Below are positions 36,449 through 44,094 of a stretch of DNA of 64,000 bases, one piece after another. Within the stretch, counting starts at the first letter, position 1. Each line of letters begins with the position of its first letter. The position numbers were made by a program, and so were the translations under genes. The stretch lies in contig JBJXHG010000181.1 of assembly GCA_046160865.1 (NCBI GenBank), forward strand, positions 27,563-91,562, read 5' to 3'. The DNA is from JBJXHG01 sp046160865 (GTDB taxonomy: Bacteria > Planctomycetota > UBA1135 > GCA-002686595). Under the pieces are notes generated by a model. The model was not told the DNA's origin, did not search any database, and worked only from the letters and a program-made list of their open reading frames with translations.

Positions 36449-37482
36449 TCGACGTCCTTTCGCTGCCGTTCGATCAGTACCAGCGCTACCGCCTGGTCTC
36501 CGACCTCTTGAACGAGGTGCGCCCGCGCGGGAAGAGCTTCAAAGTGCTCGATGTCGGCGGGCGCACGGGATTGCTCGCGGCGTTCCTGCCGGCCGATCGC
36601 GTCTTCATGGTCGACACCGAGGCGTCGGACGTCGCGGGACTCGTGCTCGGCAGCGGGGCGAACCTGCCGTACCAGGACAAGAGCCTCGACGTGATCGCGG
36701 CGTTCGACACGCTGGAGCACGTGCCGCCGCCGGCGCGCGCGGCGTTCATGTCGGAGTGCGCGCGCGTCGCGAAGCACTACGTCGTGCTCGCGGGACCCTA
36801 CCAGAGCCCGGAGGTCGAGGAAGCCGAGCGCATTCTGCAGCAGTTCCTCAAGGACAAGCTCGGCGTCGAGCATCGCTATCTCGAGGAGCACCGTCACTTC
36901 GGGCTGCCGGCGAAGGACGACGTCGAGCGCCATTTCCAAGCGCTCTCCGCGCAAGTCGTCAGCATCGGTCACGGCAACCTCGAGCGTTGGCTCGCGCTCA
37001 TGTGCATGTCGCTCTACATGGACTACACGCCGCAGCTCTCGTCGATCGCGGCGCGCTTCTACCGCTTCTACAACCAAAACCTCTACGTTTCCGATCACGG
37101 TCAGCCGGTCTACCGCCACGCGATCGTCGCGGTGTTCGGCGGCGCTCCGGTGCCCACCGCGGCCAACCTGCTCGGCGCTCCGGTCGCTCCGCCGGGCGCG
37201 ATGGCGCGACTCAACGAGCTCGCGTTCGAGCTCGTTGCCTTCAACCGCGTGCTCGAGGCGATGCGGCGCGAGGTGAACGAGTACAAGGCCGATCTCGCCG
37301 GACACAAGGACACGATCGCGAGCCTGCGCGCGGACCTCGAGGGCCACCGCCAGACGGTCGCGAACTTGACGCGCCAGCGCGAAGAGCTGATGCGCTTCGA
37401 CACGCCGCTCTCGAAGATCCTGAAGATCAAGCTGCTGCGCGCGCTCAAGCGTGGCGGCGACGGAGCCGAAGGGAAGCGTTGA
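36445..37482 (+). CDS. SAM-dependent methyltransferase-like protein with coiled-coil tail (paralogue 1)
   Basis: A 345-residue protein. Residues 1-150 are a Rossmann-type methyltransferase: motif I VLDVGGRTGLLAAFLP, acidic end VDTEASD and motif FDTLEHVPPPARAAFMSECARV. The middle part (RYLEEHRHFGLP, GNLERWLALM) is family-specific. The C-terminal 80 residues are a coiled coil with repeated D-L-x-GH units (EYKADLAGHKDTIASLRADLEGH). GTG 36445 overlaps the wzt stop. The 345-residue gene immediately downstream is a clear tandem duplicate. Likely modifies the exported glycan, with the coil measuring length or docking to Wzt, as for WbdD-type cappers; this is inference. Confidence 0.82.
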   Translation: MIDVLSLPFDQYQRYRLVSDLLNEVRPRGKSFKVLDVGGRTGLLAAFLPADRVFMVDTEASDVAGLVLGSGANLPYQDKSLDVIAAFDTLEHVPPPARAAFMSECARVAKHYVVLAGPYQSPEVEEAERILQQFLKDKLGVEHRYLEEHRHFGLPAKDDVERHFQALSAQVVSIGHGNLERWLALMCMSLYMDYTPQLSSIAARFYRFYNQNLYVSDHGQPVYRHAIVAVFGGAPVPTAANLLGAPVAPPGAMARLNELAFELVAFNRVLEAMRREVNEYKADLAGHKDTIASLRADLEGHRQTVANLTRQREELMRFDTPLSKILKIKLLRALKRGGDGAEGKR

Positions 37483-37519
37483 GCGTCGGTCCGCGGGCCG
37501 CTCCCGACGCGCGCGCACC

Positions 37520-38557
37520 GTGAACGACGTCCTGTCCCTGCCGTTCGACCAGTACCAGCGCTACCGCCTCGTCGCCGATCTCCTGAACGAGGTGCGCGAG
37601 AACGGTCAGCGCCTGCAAGTCCTCGATGTCGGCGGCCGCACCGCGCGGCTGCGGCAGTTCCTGCCCGGCGATCGCGTCGTGCTCGTCGACACCGAGCCCT
37701 CGGACGCGGCCGGACTCTTGCTCGCGAGCGGAACGCGGTTGCCGTTCCGCGATCGTTCGTTCGACGCCGTGTGCGCGTTCGACACGCTGGAGCACGTTCC
37801 GCCGCCGCTGCGGGCGGCGTTCGTAGCCGAGTGCGTGCGTGTGTCGCGCGGCCACGTGTTCCTCGCCGGTCCGTACCAGCACGCGCGCGTCGAGGAAGCG
37901 GAGCTCGCGCTGCAAGCGTTCCTGCGCGACAAGCTCGGAGTCGAGCACCACTATCTGGACGAGCACCGCCGCTTCGGTCTCCCCGCGCGCGCGGACGTGG
38001 AAGGTCTGCTCGCCGCTCACGGTGCACGCGTCGCGAGCATCGCGCACGGCAACGTCGAGCGCTGGCTCGCGCTCATGTGCCTCGCGCTCTACCTCGATCA
38101 GCGGGCCGAGCTGCGTCCGACCGCCGCGCGTCTGTACCGCTTCTACAACGAGTTCTTGTACGCGTCGGACTGCGCGGAGCCGGTCTACCGTCACGTGGTC
38201 GTCGCGGCGCTCGCGGGTGCACGCCTGCCCGCGCCGCGCGCGTTCGTGCAAGCTTCCGCGCGCGATGCGTGGGGACCAGTGAGCGTGCTCGCGCGCGAGC
38301 TCGTCGGCCGCGAGCGCGTGTTCGAGCGGCTCGAATGCGAAATCGCCGAGCAGCGGCGGGTGATCGACACGTTCGCCGCCGATCTCGCCGGTCACCGCGC
38401 GACGCAGGACAACCTGCTGCGCGAGCGCGAGCGACTGATCGAAGACTTCACGCGCGACCTCGCCGGCCACAAGGCGACGATCGCGATCCTCGAAGCCGAT
38501 CTCTCCGGCCATCGCAAGGCGCTCGCCGACTTGCGCGCGCGCGTTCCGGCGTCCTGA
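37520..38557 (+). CDS. SAM-dependent methyltransferase-like protein with coiled-coil tail (paralogue 2)
   Basis: Tandem duplicate of the preceding gene and, from GTG 37520, exactly the same length (345 residues). It shares the start NDVLSLPFDQYQRYRLVADLL, motif I VLDVGGRTARLRQFLP, FDTLEHVPPPLRAAF, HYLDEHRRFGLP and GNVERWLALM. The tail also repeats the DLAGH unit three times (FAADLAGHRATQDN, FTRDLAGHKATIAI, LEADLSGHRKALAD). The frame can be opened to 37451, but that overlaps paralogue 1 and lacks homology. Duplicates kept side by side suggest two related methylation or capping steps. Confidence 0.82.
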   Translation: MNDVLSLPFDQYQRYRLVADLLNEVRENGQRLQVLDVGGRTARLRQFLPGDRVVLVDTEPSDAAGLLLASGTRLPFRDRSFDAVCAFDTLEHVPPPLRAAFVAECVRVSRGHVFLAGPYQHARVEEAELALQAFLRDKLGVEHHYLDEHRRFGLPARADVEGLLAAHGARVASIAHGNVERWLALMCLALYLDQRAELRPTAARLYRFYNEFLYASDCAEPVYRHVVVAALAGARLPAPRAFVQASARDAWGPVSVLARELVGRERVFERLECEIAEQRRVIDTFAADLAGHRATQDNLLRERERLIEDFTRDLAGHKATIAILEADLSGHRKALADLRARVPAS

Positions 38558-38610
38558 CCTCACGGAACGCGGGCGCGCCGTCCGGGCTTCATCGTTGCGA
38601 GCGAGTGGGC

Positions 38611-38616
38611 TATAAC
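38611..38616 (+). promoter_or_regulatory. -10 box TATAAC upstream of mcsB
   Basis: TATAAC is a near-consensus -10 hexamer 56 bp before the GTG start of mcsB. No strong -35 box is placed at 17 bp; TTCATC is the nearest. The transcript would begin just before the R1 palindrome. Confidence 0.4.
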
Positions 38617-38629
38617 GACGCGCACTCGG

Positions 38630-38688
38630 CCCGCAACTCTCACCACGTCCGTCGCGAGGTCGCAGCAGGATGTGGTGAGCGATGCGGG
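38630..38688 (+). repeat. repeat R1, full palindrome containing the mcsB start codons
   Basis: Left arm CTCACCACGTCC (38639-38650) pairs with GGATGTGGTGAG (38668-38679), with one G-U in RNA; outer flanks CTCGGCC and GGCCGAG, and CCCGCA and TGCGGG, extend the palindrome imperfectly. The GTGGTG start codons of mcsB lie in the right arm. CTCACCACGTCCGTCGCGA is identical to 63566-63584. Confidence 0.75.
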
Positions 38689-39820
38689 TTGGGCCGAGGA
38701 CGATCCGCGCTTGCCTGCCCTCCCTTTCGACGTCCAGCGATTCGCGAGCCACGTCGGCACGTGGCTCGAGCCGGGTGGTCCCGACGCCGACGTCGCGATC
38801 TCGTGCCGCGTGCGCCTGGCGCGCAATCTGGCCGAGTATCCATTCATCTCGCGCCTGCCCCCGGCGCGTGCCGAGGAGCTGTGCGAGCGGATGCAAGGTC
38901 ACTTGCACGACGCGCGCATCGACGGCGAGACGTTCTGGGTGCCGCTCTCGCGCGCGACGCCGGTGCTGCGCACCATGCTGCGCGAACGCCACTTGATCAG
39001 CCGCGAGCTCTCGCCGAGCGACGACGGCCAGACGGCTGCGCCCGGACGCGCGGTCGCGTTCGGACTCAGCGAGTCCGTCGCCGTGATGGTCAACGAGGAA
39101 GACCATCTCCGCCTGCAGTCCTTGGCACCCGGCTTTCAGCTCGACGCGGCGTGGCGACGCGCGCAGGAGCTCGACCGCTTCCTCGAGAAGCGTGTTCCGC
39201 TCGCGTACACGCACGATCTCGGCTACTTGACCGGGTGTCCGACCAATGTCGGTACGGGCTTGCGCGCCTCGGTGATGCTGCACCTGCCGGCGCTCGGTCT
39301 CGTGCGCTCCGAGCTCGAGAAGGTGTTCACCGCGGTACAACGCACCGGGCTCGCCGTGCGCGGCATGTACGGCGAAGGCAGCCGCGCCGCCGGGGATGCG
39401 TACCAGATCTCGAACCAGATCACGCTCGGCCGCAGCGAGCAGCAGCTCATCGACGATCTGTGCGCGCTCGTGCCGCGCATCATCGATTTCGAGCGGCAGG
39501 TGCGCGAGACGTTCTTGCGCGAGCAGCGTTCCGCGTTGCGCGATCGCGTGAGCCGCTCGATCGGCATCCTGCGCACCGCGCGCGCGATGACGACCGAGGC
39601 GGCGCTGATGCACGTGTCGAACGTGCGCCTGGGCGTACACCTTGGATTGTGCGGCGACGCACCGCTCGAGGCGCTCAACGAGCTGCCGGTCCAAGTACAG
39701 AAGGGACACCTGCAAGCGCTCAACGCGCCGCGTGCCGAGGACGGCTGGTTCGAGCCGAGCGAGCGTGATCGCCTGCGCGCCACGCTCTTGCGGCAGCGGC
39801 TCGCAGAGCGCGGGGCGTAG
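38672..39820 (+). CDS. mcsB: protein-arginine kinase McsB-like (ATP:guanido phosphotransferase)
   Basis: A 382-residue guanido kinase of the McsB family, which phosphorylates protein arginines and, in Firmicutes, marks proteins for ClpCP. Seen: SCRVRLARNLAEYPFISRL (nucleotide Arg residues), VMVNEEDHLRLQSL, catalytic Cys in LTGCPTNVGTGLRASVMLHLP, GMYGEGSRAAGDAYQISNQ and late Arg residues. GTG codons at 38672 and 38675 are the only obvious starts before the conserved PRLPALPFDVQRF, although both lie in a repeat palindrome. The activator McsA is not adjacent. It interrupts the polysaccharide genes and has its own promoter-like box. Confidence 0.88.
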   Translation: MVSDAGWAEDDPRLPALPFDVQRFASHVGTWLEPGGPDADVAISCRVRLARNLAEYPFISRLPPARAEELCERMQGHLHDARIDGETFWVPLSRATPVLRTMLRERHLISRELSPSDDGQTAAPGRAVAFGLSESVAVMVNEEDHLRLQSLAPGFQLDAAWRRAQELDRFLEKRVPLAYTHDLGYLTGCPTNVGTGLRASVMLHLPALGLVRSELEKVFTAVQRTGLAVRGMYGEGSRAAGDAYQISNQITLGRSEQQLIDDLCALVPRIIDFERQVRETFLREQRSALRDRVSRSIGILRTARAMTTEAALMHVSNVRLGVHLGLCGDAPLEALNELPVQVQKGHLQALNAPRAEDGWFEPSERDRLRATLLRQRLAERGA

Positions 39821-39930
39821 CGTCGCCGCGCGCGGCGACGTTGTTGAACGGCCGCCGCCACTGCTGCCTTTTCGAGCCGCCTGCTCTGCGATCAACTGCG
39901 CCGCGCGGCGCGGCCGATACTCCGCTGCGC

Positions 39931-40626
39931 ATGCTCCGCCGTTCCCGACCGTTCGCACGCTCCGCAGCGATCCTCGCCCTCTGCGCTCCGCCCGTGCTTC
40001 CCGCTGGCGATCCGGTCCGCGTCGAAGCCGTTCGCGGCCGCGTGATGCTCGTCACGAACGCCGTGGAACTGGTGCGCCCGGAGCAGCCGGCGCTCGCGAC
40101 GGGCACCGCGCACCTCGAAGTCGGCGCCGGCGCGGAAGCGTGCGTGGTGTGGCTCGGCTCCGCGCGTCTGCGCGTGTGGGGACCGGCGTCGCTCGAATGG
40201 GGAGCTGCGAGCGGGGCGCGCGATGGCCGGCTCGACGTGGCCGCGCACGAAGTCGGCCGCATCGAGTCGCTGGTCGAGCGTGGCGACCTCGCGCTCGCGT
40301 TGCCGGACGGCTGGGTCGCGACGCTCGCGCGCGGCGCGGTCGCGCTCGGCGCGGGCGCCGGCGGTCGAACGTGGATCGAGAGCCGCGCGGGCGAGGCCGT
40401 GCGCGTCGCGAACACGTCGCCCTTCCCGGTCCGGCCGCCGGTCGAGGCGCAGCCGGGCGTACGCATCGTGCTCGGCGATCCGCGTGCGGAGCCGCTGCGC
40501 GTCGCGCGTCGCACACCGCCCGCGTGGCGCGTCGTCGAGTGGCCGTTCGGCGTGCCGGCCGTCACGACAGCGGCGCCGGTGACGGGCTCTTCTCGAGCTT
40601 CTGCTTGCGGAAGTAGTAGGCGATGA
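39931..40626 (+). CDS. exported protein with FecR-like beta domain
   Basis: A 231-residue protein. ATG 39931 gives a signal (RSRPFARSAAILALCAPPVLPAG); the 30 codons upstream have no protein character. The first mature part, VEAVRGRVMLVTNAVELVRPEQPAL followed by HLEVGAGAEACVVWLGSARLRVWGPASLEW, has the glycine-turn beta pattern of FecR/LPS-binding repeats that follow polysaccharide export genes. The C-terminal 40 residues are low complexity. Its last 65 bases overlap, tail to tail, the flippase gene on the opposite strand. Function unknown. Confidence 0.6.
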   Translation: MLRRSRPFARSAAILALCAPPVLPAGDPVRVEAVRGRVMLVTNAVELVRPEQPALATGTAHLEVGAGAEACVVWLGSARLRVWGPASLEWGAASGARDGRLDVAAHEVGRIESLVERGDLALALPDGWVATLARGAVALGAGAGGRTWIESRAGEAVRVANTSPFPVRPPVEAQPGVRIVLGDPRAEPLRVARRTPPAWRVVEWPFGVPAVTTAAPVTGSSRASACGSSRR

Positions 40627-41908
40627 AGATGAAGTTCGTCGCTGCGGTCGCGAAGCTGAACGACATGCCGATCGCGACGCCCGTCGTCGGGATCTTCCAC
40701 GCGAGGAACGCGATCAGCGGCATGCAGAAGACGAACAGCGCGATCGAGAGGTACACGCCGACGCGCAGCGTGTTCGTCACGAGGTAGAACACGTCGTTCG
40801 CGATGCAGAACGACTGCGCGACGAAGCCCGGAACGAGGATCAGGCACATCGTCCACACCGGCTCGCGGTAGCTCGGCGGGAAGAGCCACTCGAGCGCGAA
40901 CGGCAGCACGACGAGCGACAGCAAGATCCCCGACGAGATGATGAGTCCTGAGTAGACGCTCGCGCGGACGAAGAACTGGCGGAAGCGGTCCATGTCCTTC
41001 AAGCCGGCGAGTTCCGACATCACCGGCATGACCGTGCGGCTCACGCCCTGCATGAACATCAACGGCACGGTCATGAACGTGCGTGCGATGCGCAGGTATG
41101 CGACCCACGCGCTCGCGCCCCAACGCTCCATGAACAGAGTGGGCAGCACCTGCAGGCCGAGCGCGTCGATGCTGCGCAGGAGGCCCAGCTTCACGCCCAT
41201 CCTCAAGCCCGCGGACAAGGGCACGTCGCGCACCTGCGCCAGGATCTCGCGCACGCTCGGTAGCGGCGAGTTCGGCAGGCGTTGCTGCACGATGTAGACC
41301 TCGATCGCGACGATCGAGCCGATCGCCGATGCGCACAGCGTCCCGACGATCGCGCCGACGGGCGAGTTCGTCATCAACGCTCCGGCGATCACGAGGAACG
41401 CGCGCGCGCTCTCGTGCGTGTTCTCGGTCTGGGCGAGTGCCTTCATCGAGCGCGTGCCTTGGAACGCGGCGCACACGACGATCCGCGGCAGCTCGACGAT
41501 CGGAGTGAACGAGAGCCAGAACGCCCACTGGCTCGTCTGCGGGGACGCGCGGAAGAGCGCACCGAGCAGCGGCAGCACGAGGTAGCCGACCGCGATGACG
41601 ATCAGCGCGAGCAGCAGGTAGCCCTTGCACAGGAACGCGAGCCAGGCCGCGACCTTGAAGCGGATGCCGCGCGCATTCGCGGCCGCGACTTGTGCGACCG
41701 TCGCGGCGGACAAGCCTTGGTTCAAGAGCAGGAACCAGAGCGAGTAGAGCGCGATCGCGACGTAGAACTGGCCCTGCTCGTGGGCTCCGAGCACGTGCGC
41801 GAGCGCCACCGCGCTGAGCAAGTTGCCGGCCGAGTTGATCATCGACCCGATCTGGAGCGTGACCGAGTCGCGCCAGAACTTGTCCTTGAGCAGTCGGAGC
41901 GGGTTCAA
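40562..41908 (-). CDS. wzx: Wzx-type polysaccharide flippase (MOP superfamily)
   Basis: A 448-residue polytopic protein with about twelve to fourteen hydrophobic helices in two similar halves, as in lipid-linked oligosaccharide flippases. The opening LKDKFWRDSVTLQIGSMINSAGNLLSAVALAHVLGAHEQGQFYVAIAL is typical, as is FMQGVSRTVMPVMSELAGL midway. The start is TTG at 41908. It moves undecaprenyl-linked repeat units across the inner membrane; with Wzm/Wzt nearby, the cell appears to have two export routes, or the flippase serves another glycan. No Wzy polymerase is visible. Confidence 0.87.
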   Translation of the reverse strand: MNPLRLLKDKFWRDSVTLQIGSMINSAGNLLSAVALAHVLGAHEQGQFYVAIALYSLWFLLLNQGLSAATVAQVAAANARGIRFKVAAWLAFLCKGYLLLALIVIAVGYLVLPLLGALFRASPQTSQWAFWLSFTPIVELPRIVVCAAFQGTRSMKALAQTENTHESARAFLVIAGALMTNSPVGAIVGTLCASAIGSIVAIEVYIVQQRLPNSPLPSVREILAQVRDVPLSAGLRMGVKLGLLRSIDALGLQVLPTLFMERWGASAWVAYLRIARTFMTVPLMFMQGVSRTVMPVMSELAGLKDMDRFRQFFVRASVYSGLIISSGILLSLVVLPFALEWLFPPSYREPVWTMCLILVPGFVAQSFCIANDVFYLVTNTLRVGVYLSIALFVFCMPLIAFLAWKIPTTGVAIGMSFSFATAATNFIFIAYYFRKQKLEKSPSPAPLS

Positions 41909-42151
41909 GCGGGGGAGCTCTCGAGCGCGCCGTCACACCGCGCGCGCGTCGTCATGGTGGACGCCGGGAGAGCAGGACGGCTCACGGGAGGATCGTGCCG
42001 GGCGTGCAGGGCGGTCGCAATGGCGCGGCCGAATGAGACCGAGCGCGGATGCGCGCGCAGTAGGGCGAGCACGGAAGGGAGCTGCAGCACGTCAGTCCCT
42101 ACCGATGCGTGCGCCGCTCGGCGCGCGCAGCGTGCCGCCACGCAGAACGGC
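41909..42151. other. 243-bp gap upstream of the flippase gene
   Basis: On the - strand a frame of about 60 codons (from a GTG near 42088) ends in a TGA overlapping the flippase TTG start (TTGA). That overlap is typical of coupled genes here, but the peptide (PSVLALLRAHPRSVSFGRAIATA-like) is not recognisable, so I do not call it a gene. Confidence 0.25.
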
Positions 42152-42760
42152 TCAGTGGTGGACGACGCCGCTCGCGGCGACGACCTGTCGCAACGCGCGC
42201 GCGAGATCCGGAGCGCGAAGGCTCGGCTCCACGCGCAGCTCCTCGTGGGCTCCTGCCGTGTCCAGGAGGCGCACCGTGCGCACGCCCGCGCGCCAGCCGG
42301 CGGCGAGCTCGAGCACGTCGCGGCTGACGAGCCAGCTCGACGGCAGGTCGATCCCATCTTCCTGCGCGGCGTGATACAGCGCGCCGGTGTTCGGGAACAA
42401 GAACACGGAGTCGCGCTTGTGCTCGCCCTTGCCGCGCGGGTGATCGAGGCATGCGTAGTTGTGCGCGACCGGGATGCCGAGTCCGCGCAGGTGCTCGAGC
42501 AGTGCGCTCTCGAAGCGCGACCAGGCCGCGTCCGAGACCTTGCTCTGCGCAACGGCGTCCTCGTTGCCGATCAGGTACACGCGGAAGCCCGCCTGCACGG
42601 TTCGGAAGAGCGCGTCGGTGGCGCCCGCGGAAAAAAGTGCCGCGTCGACCTTCGGCGCGCTCGTGCGCAGTGCGTTCGCGAGCAGCGCGCCGTTGCGGCC
42701 GACGAAGACGGCTCGAGGAAGGGAACCGGTACCAGGGAGTGCGCTGGGGCGTTGCATCAT
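42152..42760 (-). CDS. HAD-IIIA/GmhB-like protein lacking catalytic residues (predicted pseudoenzyme)
   Basis: A 202-residue protein that follows the outline of histidinol-phosphate/heptose-bisphosphate phosphatases: a first strand LPRAVFVGRNGALL, a middle segment YACLDHPRGKGEHK, a helix TGALYHAAQEDGIDLPSSWLVSRDVLELAAGWRAGVRTVRLLD. But the nucleophile motif expected as DRDG reads GRNG (Gly21, Asn23), the KP.PG lysine segment reads FLFPNTG, and the GD..D loop reads SRD. All catalytic acids are gone, so it is unlikely to be a phosphatase. The Met at 42760 is the start chosen; the frame is open further upstream. It is divergent from the glycosyltransferase gene. Confidence 0.6.
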   Translation of the reverse strand: MMQRPSALPGTGSLPRAVFVGRNGALLANALRTSAPKVDAALFSAGATDALFRTVQAGFRVYLIGNEDAVAQSKVSDAAWSRFESALLEHLRGLGIPVAHNYACLDHPRGKGEHKRDSVFLFPNTGALYHAAQEDGIDLPSSWLVSRDVLELAAGWRAGVRTVRLLDTAGAHEELRVEPSLRAPDLARALRQVVAASGVVHH

Positions 42761-42945
42761 CGGGGCCGAAACTCTCGGAAGGGGACGGCCCGTTTTCGGA
42801 CGTCGGTCGGCAAACTTGAGCGCACGCCAAGCGTTTCGCACTCGCGTTCGGTCGTCGACGGATGGCGACCGATACACAGCGGACGACTTACAATTGCATT
42901 GAGTTCCGCCCACACTCCGTCCACTGCGCTCCGCTGACTCGCACC

Positions 42946-44094
42946 TTGGCCCCCTCCCTGCGCATCGCCCTGCTGGTGAATCCGTTCACCTTGCACGCCA
43001 AAGGCGGACACCACGCTCCCGAGCTCGCGCGCGAGCTGCTCGGACGCGGTCACACCGTGCGCGGCTTCGGCGCGCCGCCCGGGACGATTCCGCGCTCGGG
43101 CAGCGAGCCGGCGGACGGCGGTCCGCTCGACGGCGACGCGAGCGTCGGGTTGCTCGGCTTCGAGCCCGACGCGGTCGTCGCGTACGACGTGCTCTCGCCG
43201 GCCGCGTGGCTCGGCGCGCGCACGGCTCGCAAGCTCGAAGCGCCGCTCCTGCTCGTCGAAGTCGGCGCGAAGAGTGACGACGGTTGGCGTGGCCGTGCGC
43301 TCGGACGCATCGGCGAGACGCTGTGGGGGACGTACGTGAGGCGCACGACCGCGGCGGTCGTCGCGCTCGATGCGTCGGGTGAGGAGCGCGCGCTGAAGCA
43401 CGGCTTCCCGCGCCGGCGGATCAGCGTGCTACCGGCCGGTGTCGACTTGGGCGTGTACCGTCCCGGTCTCACGAGCGGCCTCATCCTGCGTCACCACATC
43501 CGCGGCCGGATCTTGCTCTACGTCGGACAGCTCACGCACGACCGCGGGCTCGACGTGTTGATCGCGGCTTTCGCGAACACGGTCGGCCAGCGCGCGGACT
43601 GGTCACTCGTCATCGCGGGCGAAGGCAAGGCGGCGCCGGCGCTGCGCGCTTCGATCGACCGGCTCGGCATCGGCGCGTGCGTCCACTGGCTTGGCCGGCC
43701 GCGCGACGAAGAGTTGCCCGGCCTGATGAGCGCGAGCACGCTGCTCGCAGTCCCCGCGATCGACGACTCGGTACGCGGCCGTCAGCTCGCACGCGCGATG
43801 GCGTGCGGCGTCCCGGTGCTCGCCTCGGACCTGCGCAACTTGGCGTTGCTCGTGCAGGACGATCAGACGGGCTTGCTCGCGCCGGCCGGCGACGTGCGCG
43901 CGTGGACCGAGATGCTGCGGCGCGCGTCGATGTCGCCGGATGCGCGGCAGCGTTGGAGTCGGAACGCGCGTGCCGTGGCCGAGGATCGCCTGGGCTGGCC
44001 GCACGTCGCGACGAAGATCGAGTCGCTCTTGCTCGCCGCGCGCGGTGCTCCGTCGCCTTCGCCTGCTGCAGAGCCGTTGCCGGAAACGTCCTGA
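42946..44094 (+). CDS. GT4-family glycosyltransferase
   Basis: A GT-B sugar transferase of about 382 residues. N-terminal domain: LRIALLVNPFTLHAKGGHHAPELARELLGRGHTV. C-terminal domain: ILLYVGQLTHDRGLDVLIAAF, LVIAGEG, VHWLGRPRDEELPGLMSAS and the donor region VRGRQLARAMACGVPVLASDLRNLA with EX7E-type acids weak. Probably adds a sugar to an envelope glycan on the cytoplasmic side. TTG 42946 is preferred because homology starts there and the 28 codons back to ATG 42862 have non-coding composition. The last 16 codons lie in one arm of a 96-bp palindrome, with the stop in its loop. Confidence 0.85.
   Translation: MAPSLRIALLVNPFTLHAKGGHHAPELARELLGRGHTVRGFGAPPGTIPRSGSEPADGGPLDGDASVGLLGFEPDAVVAYDVLSPAAWLGARTARKLEAPLLLVEVGAKSDDGWRGRALGRIGETLWGTYVRRTTAAVVALDASGEERALKHGFPRRRISVLPAGVDLGVYRPGLTSGLILRHHIRGRILLYVGQLTHDRGLDVLIAAFANTVGQRADWSLVIAGEGKAAPALRASIDRLGIGACVHWLGRPRDEELPGLMSASTLLAVPAIDDSVRGRQLARAMACGVPVLASDLRNLALLVQDDQTGLLAPAGDVRAWTEMLRRASMSPDARQRWSRNARAVAEDRLGWPHVATKIESLLLAARGAPSPSPAAEPLPETS

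Noticed and set aside
41905..42552. Open frame ending in a TTGA overlap with the flippase start
   Set aside because: Most of it is a shadow of the HAD-like gene, and the unique 60 codons show no protein character; the overlap may be chance.
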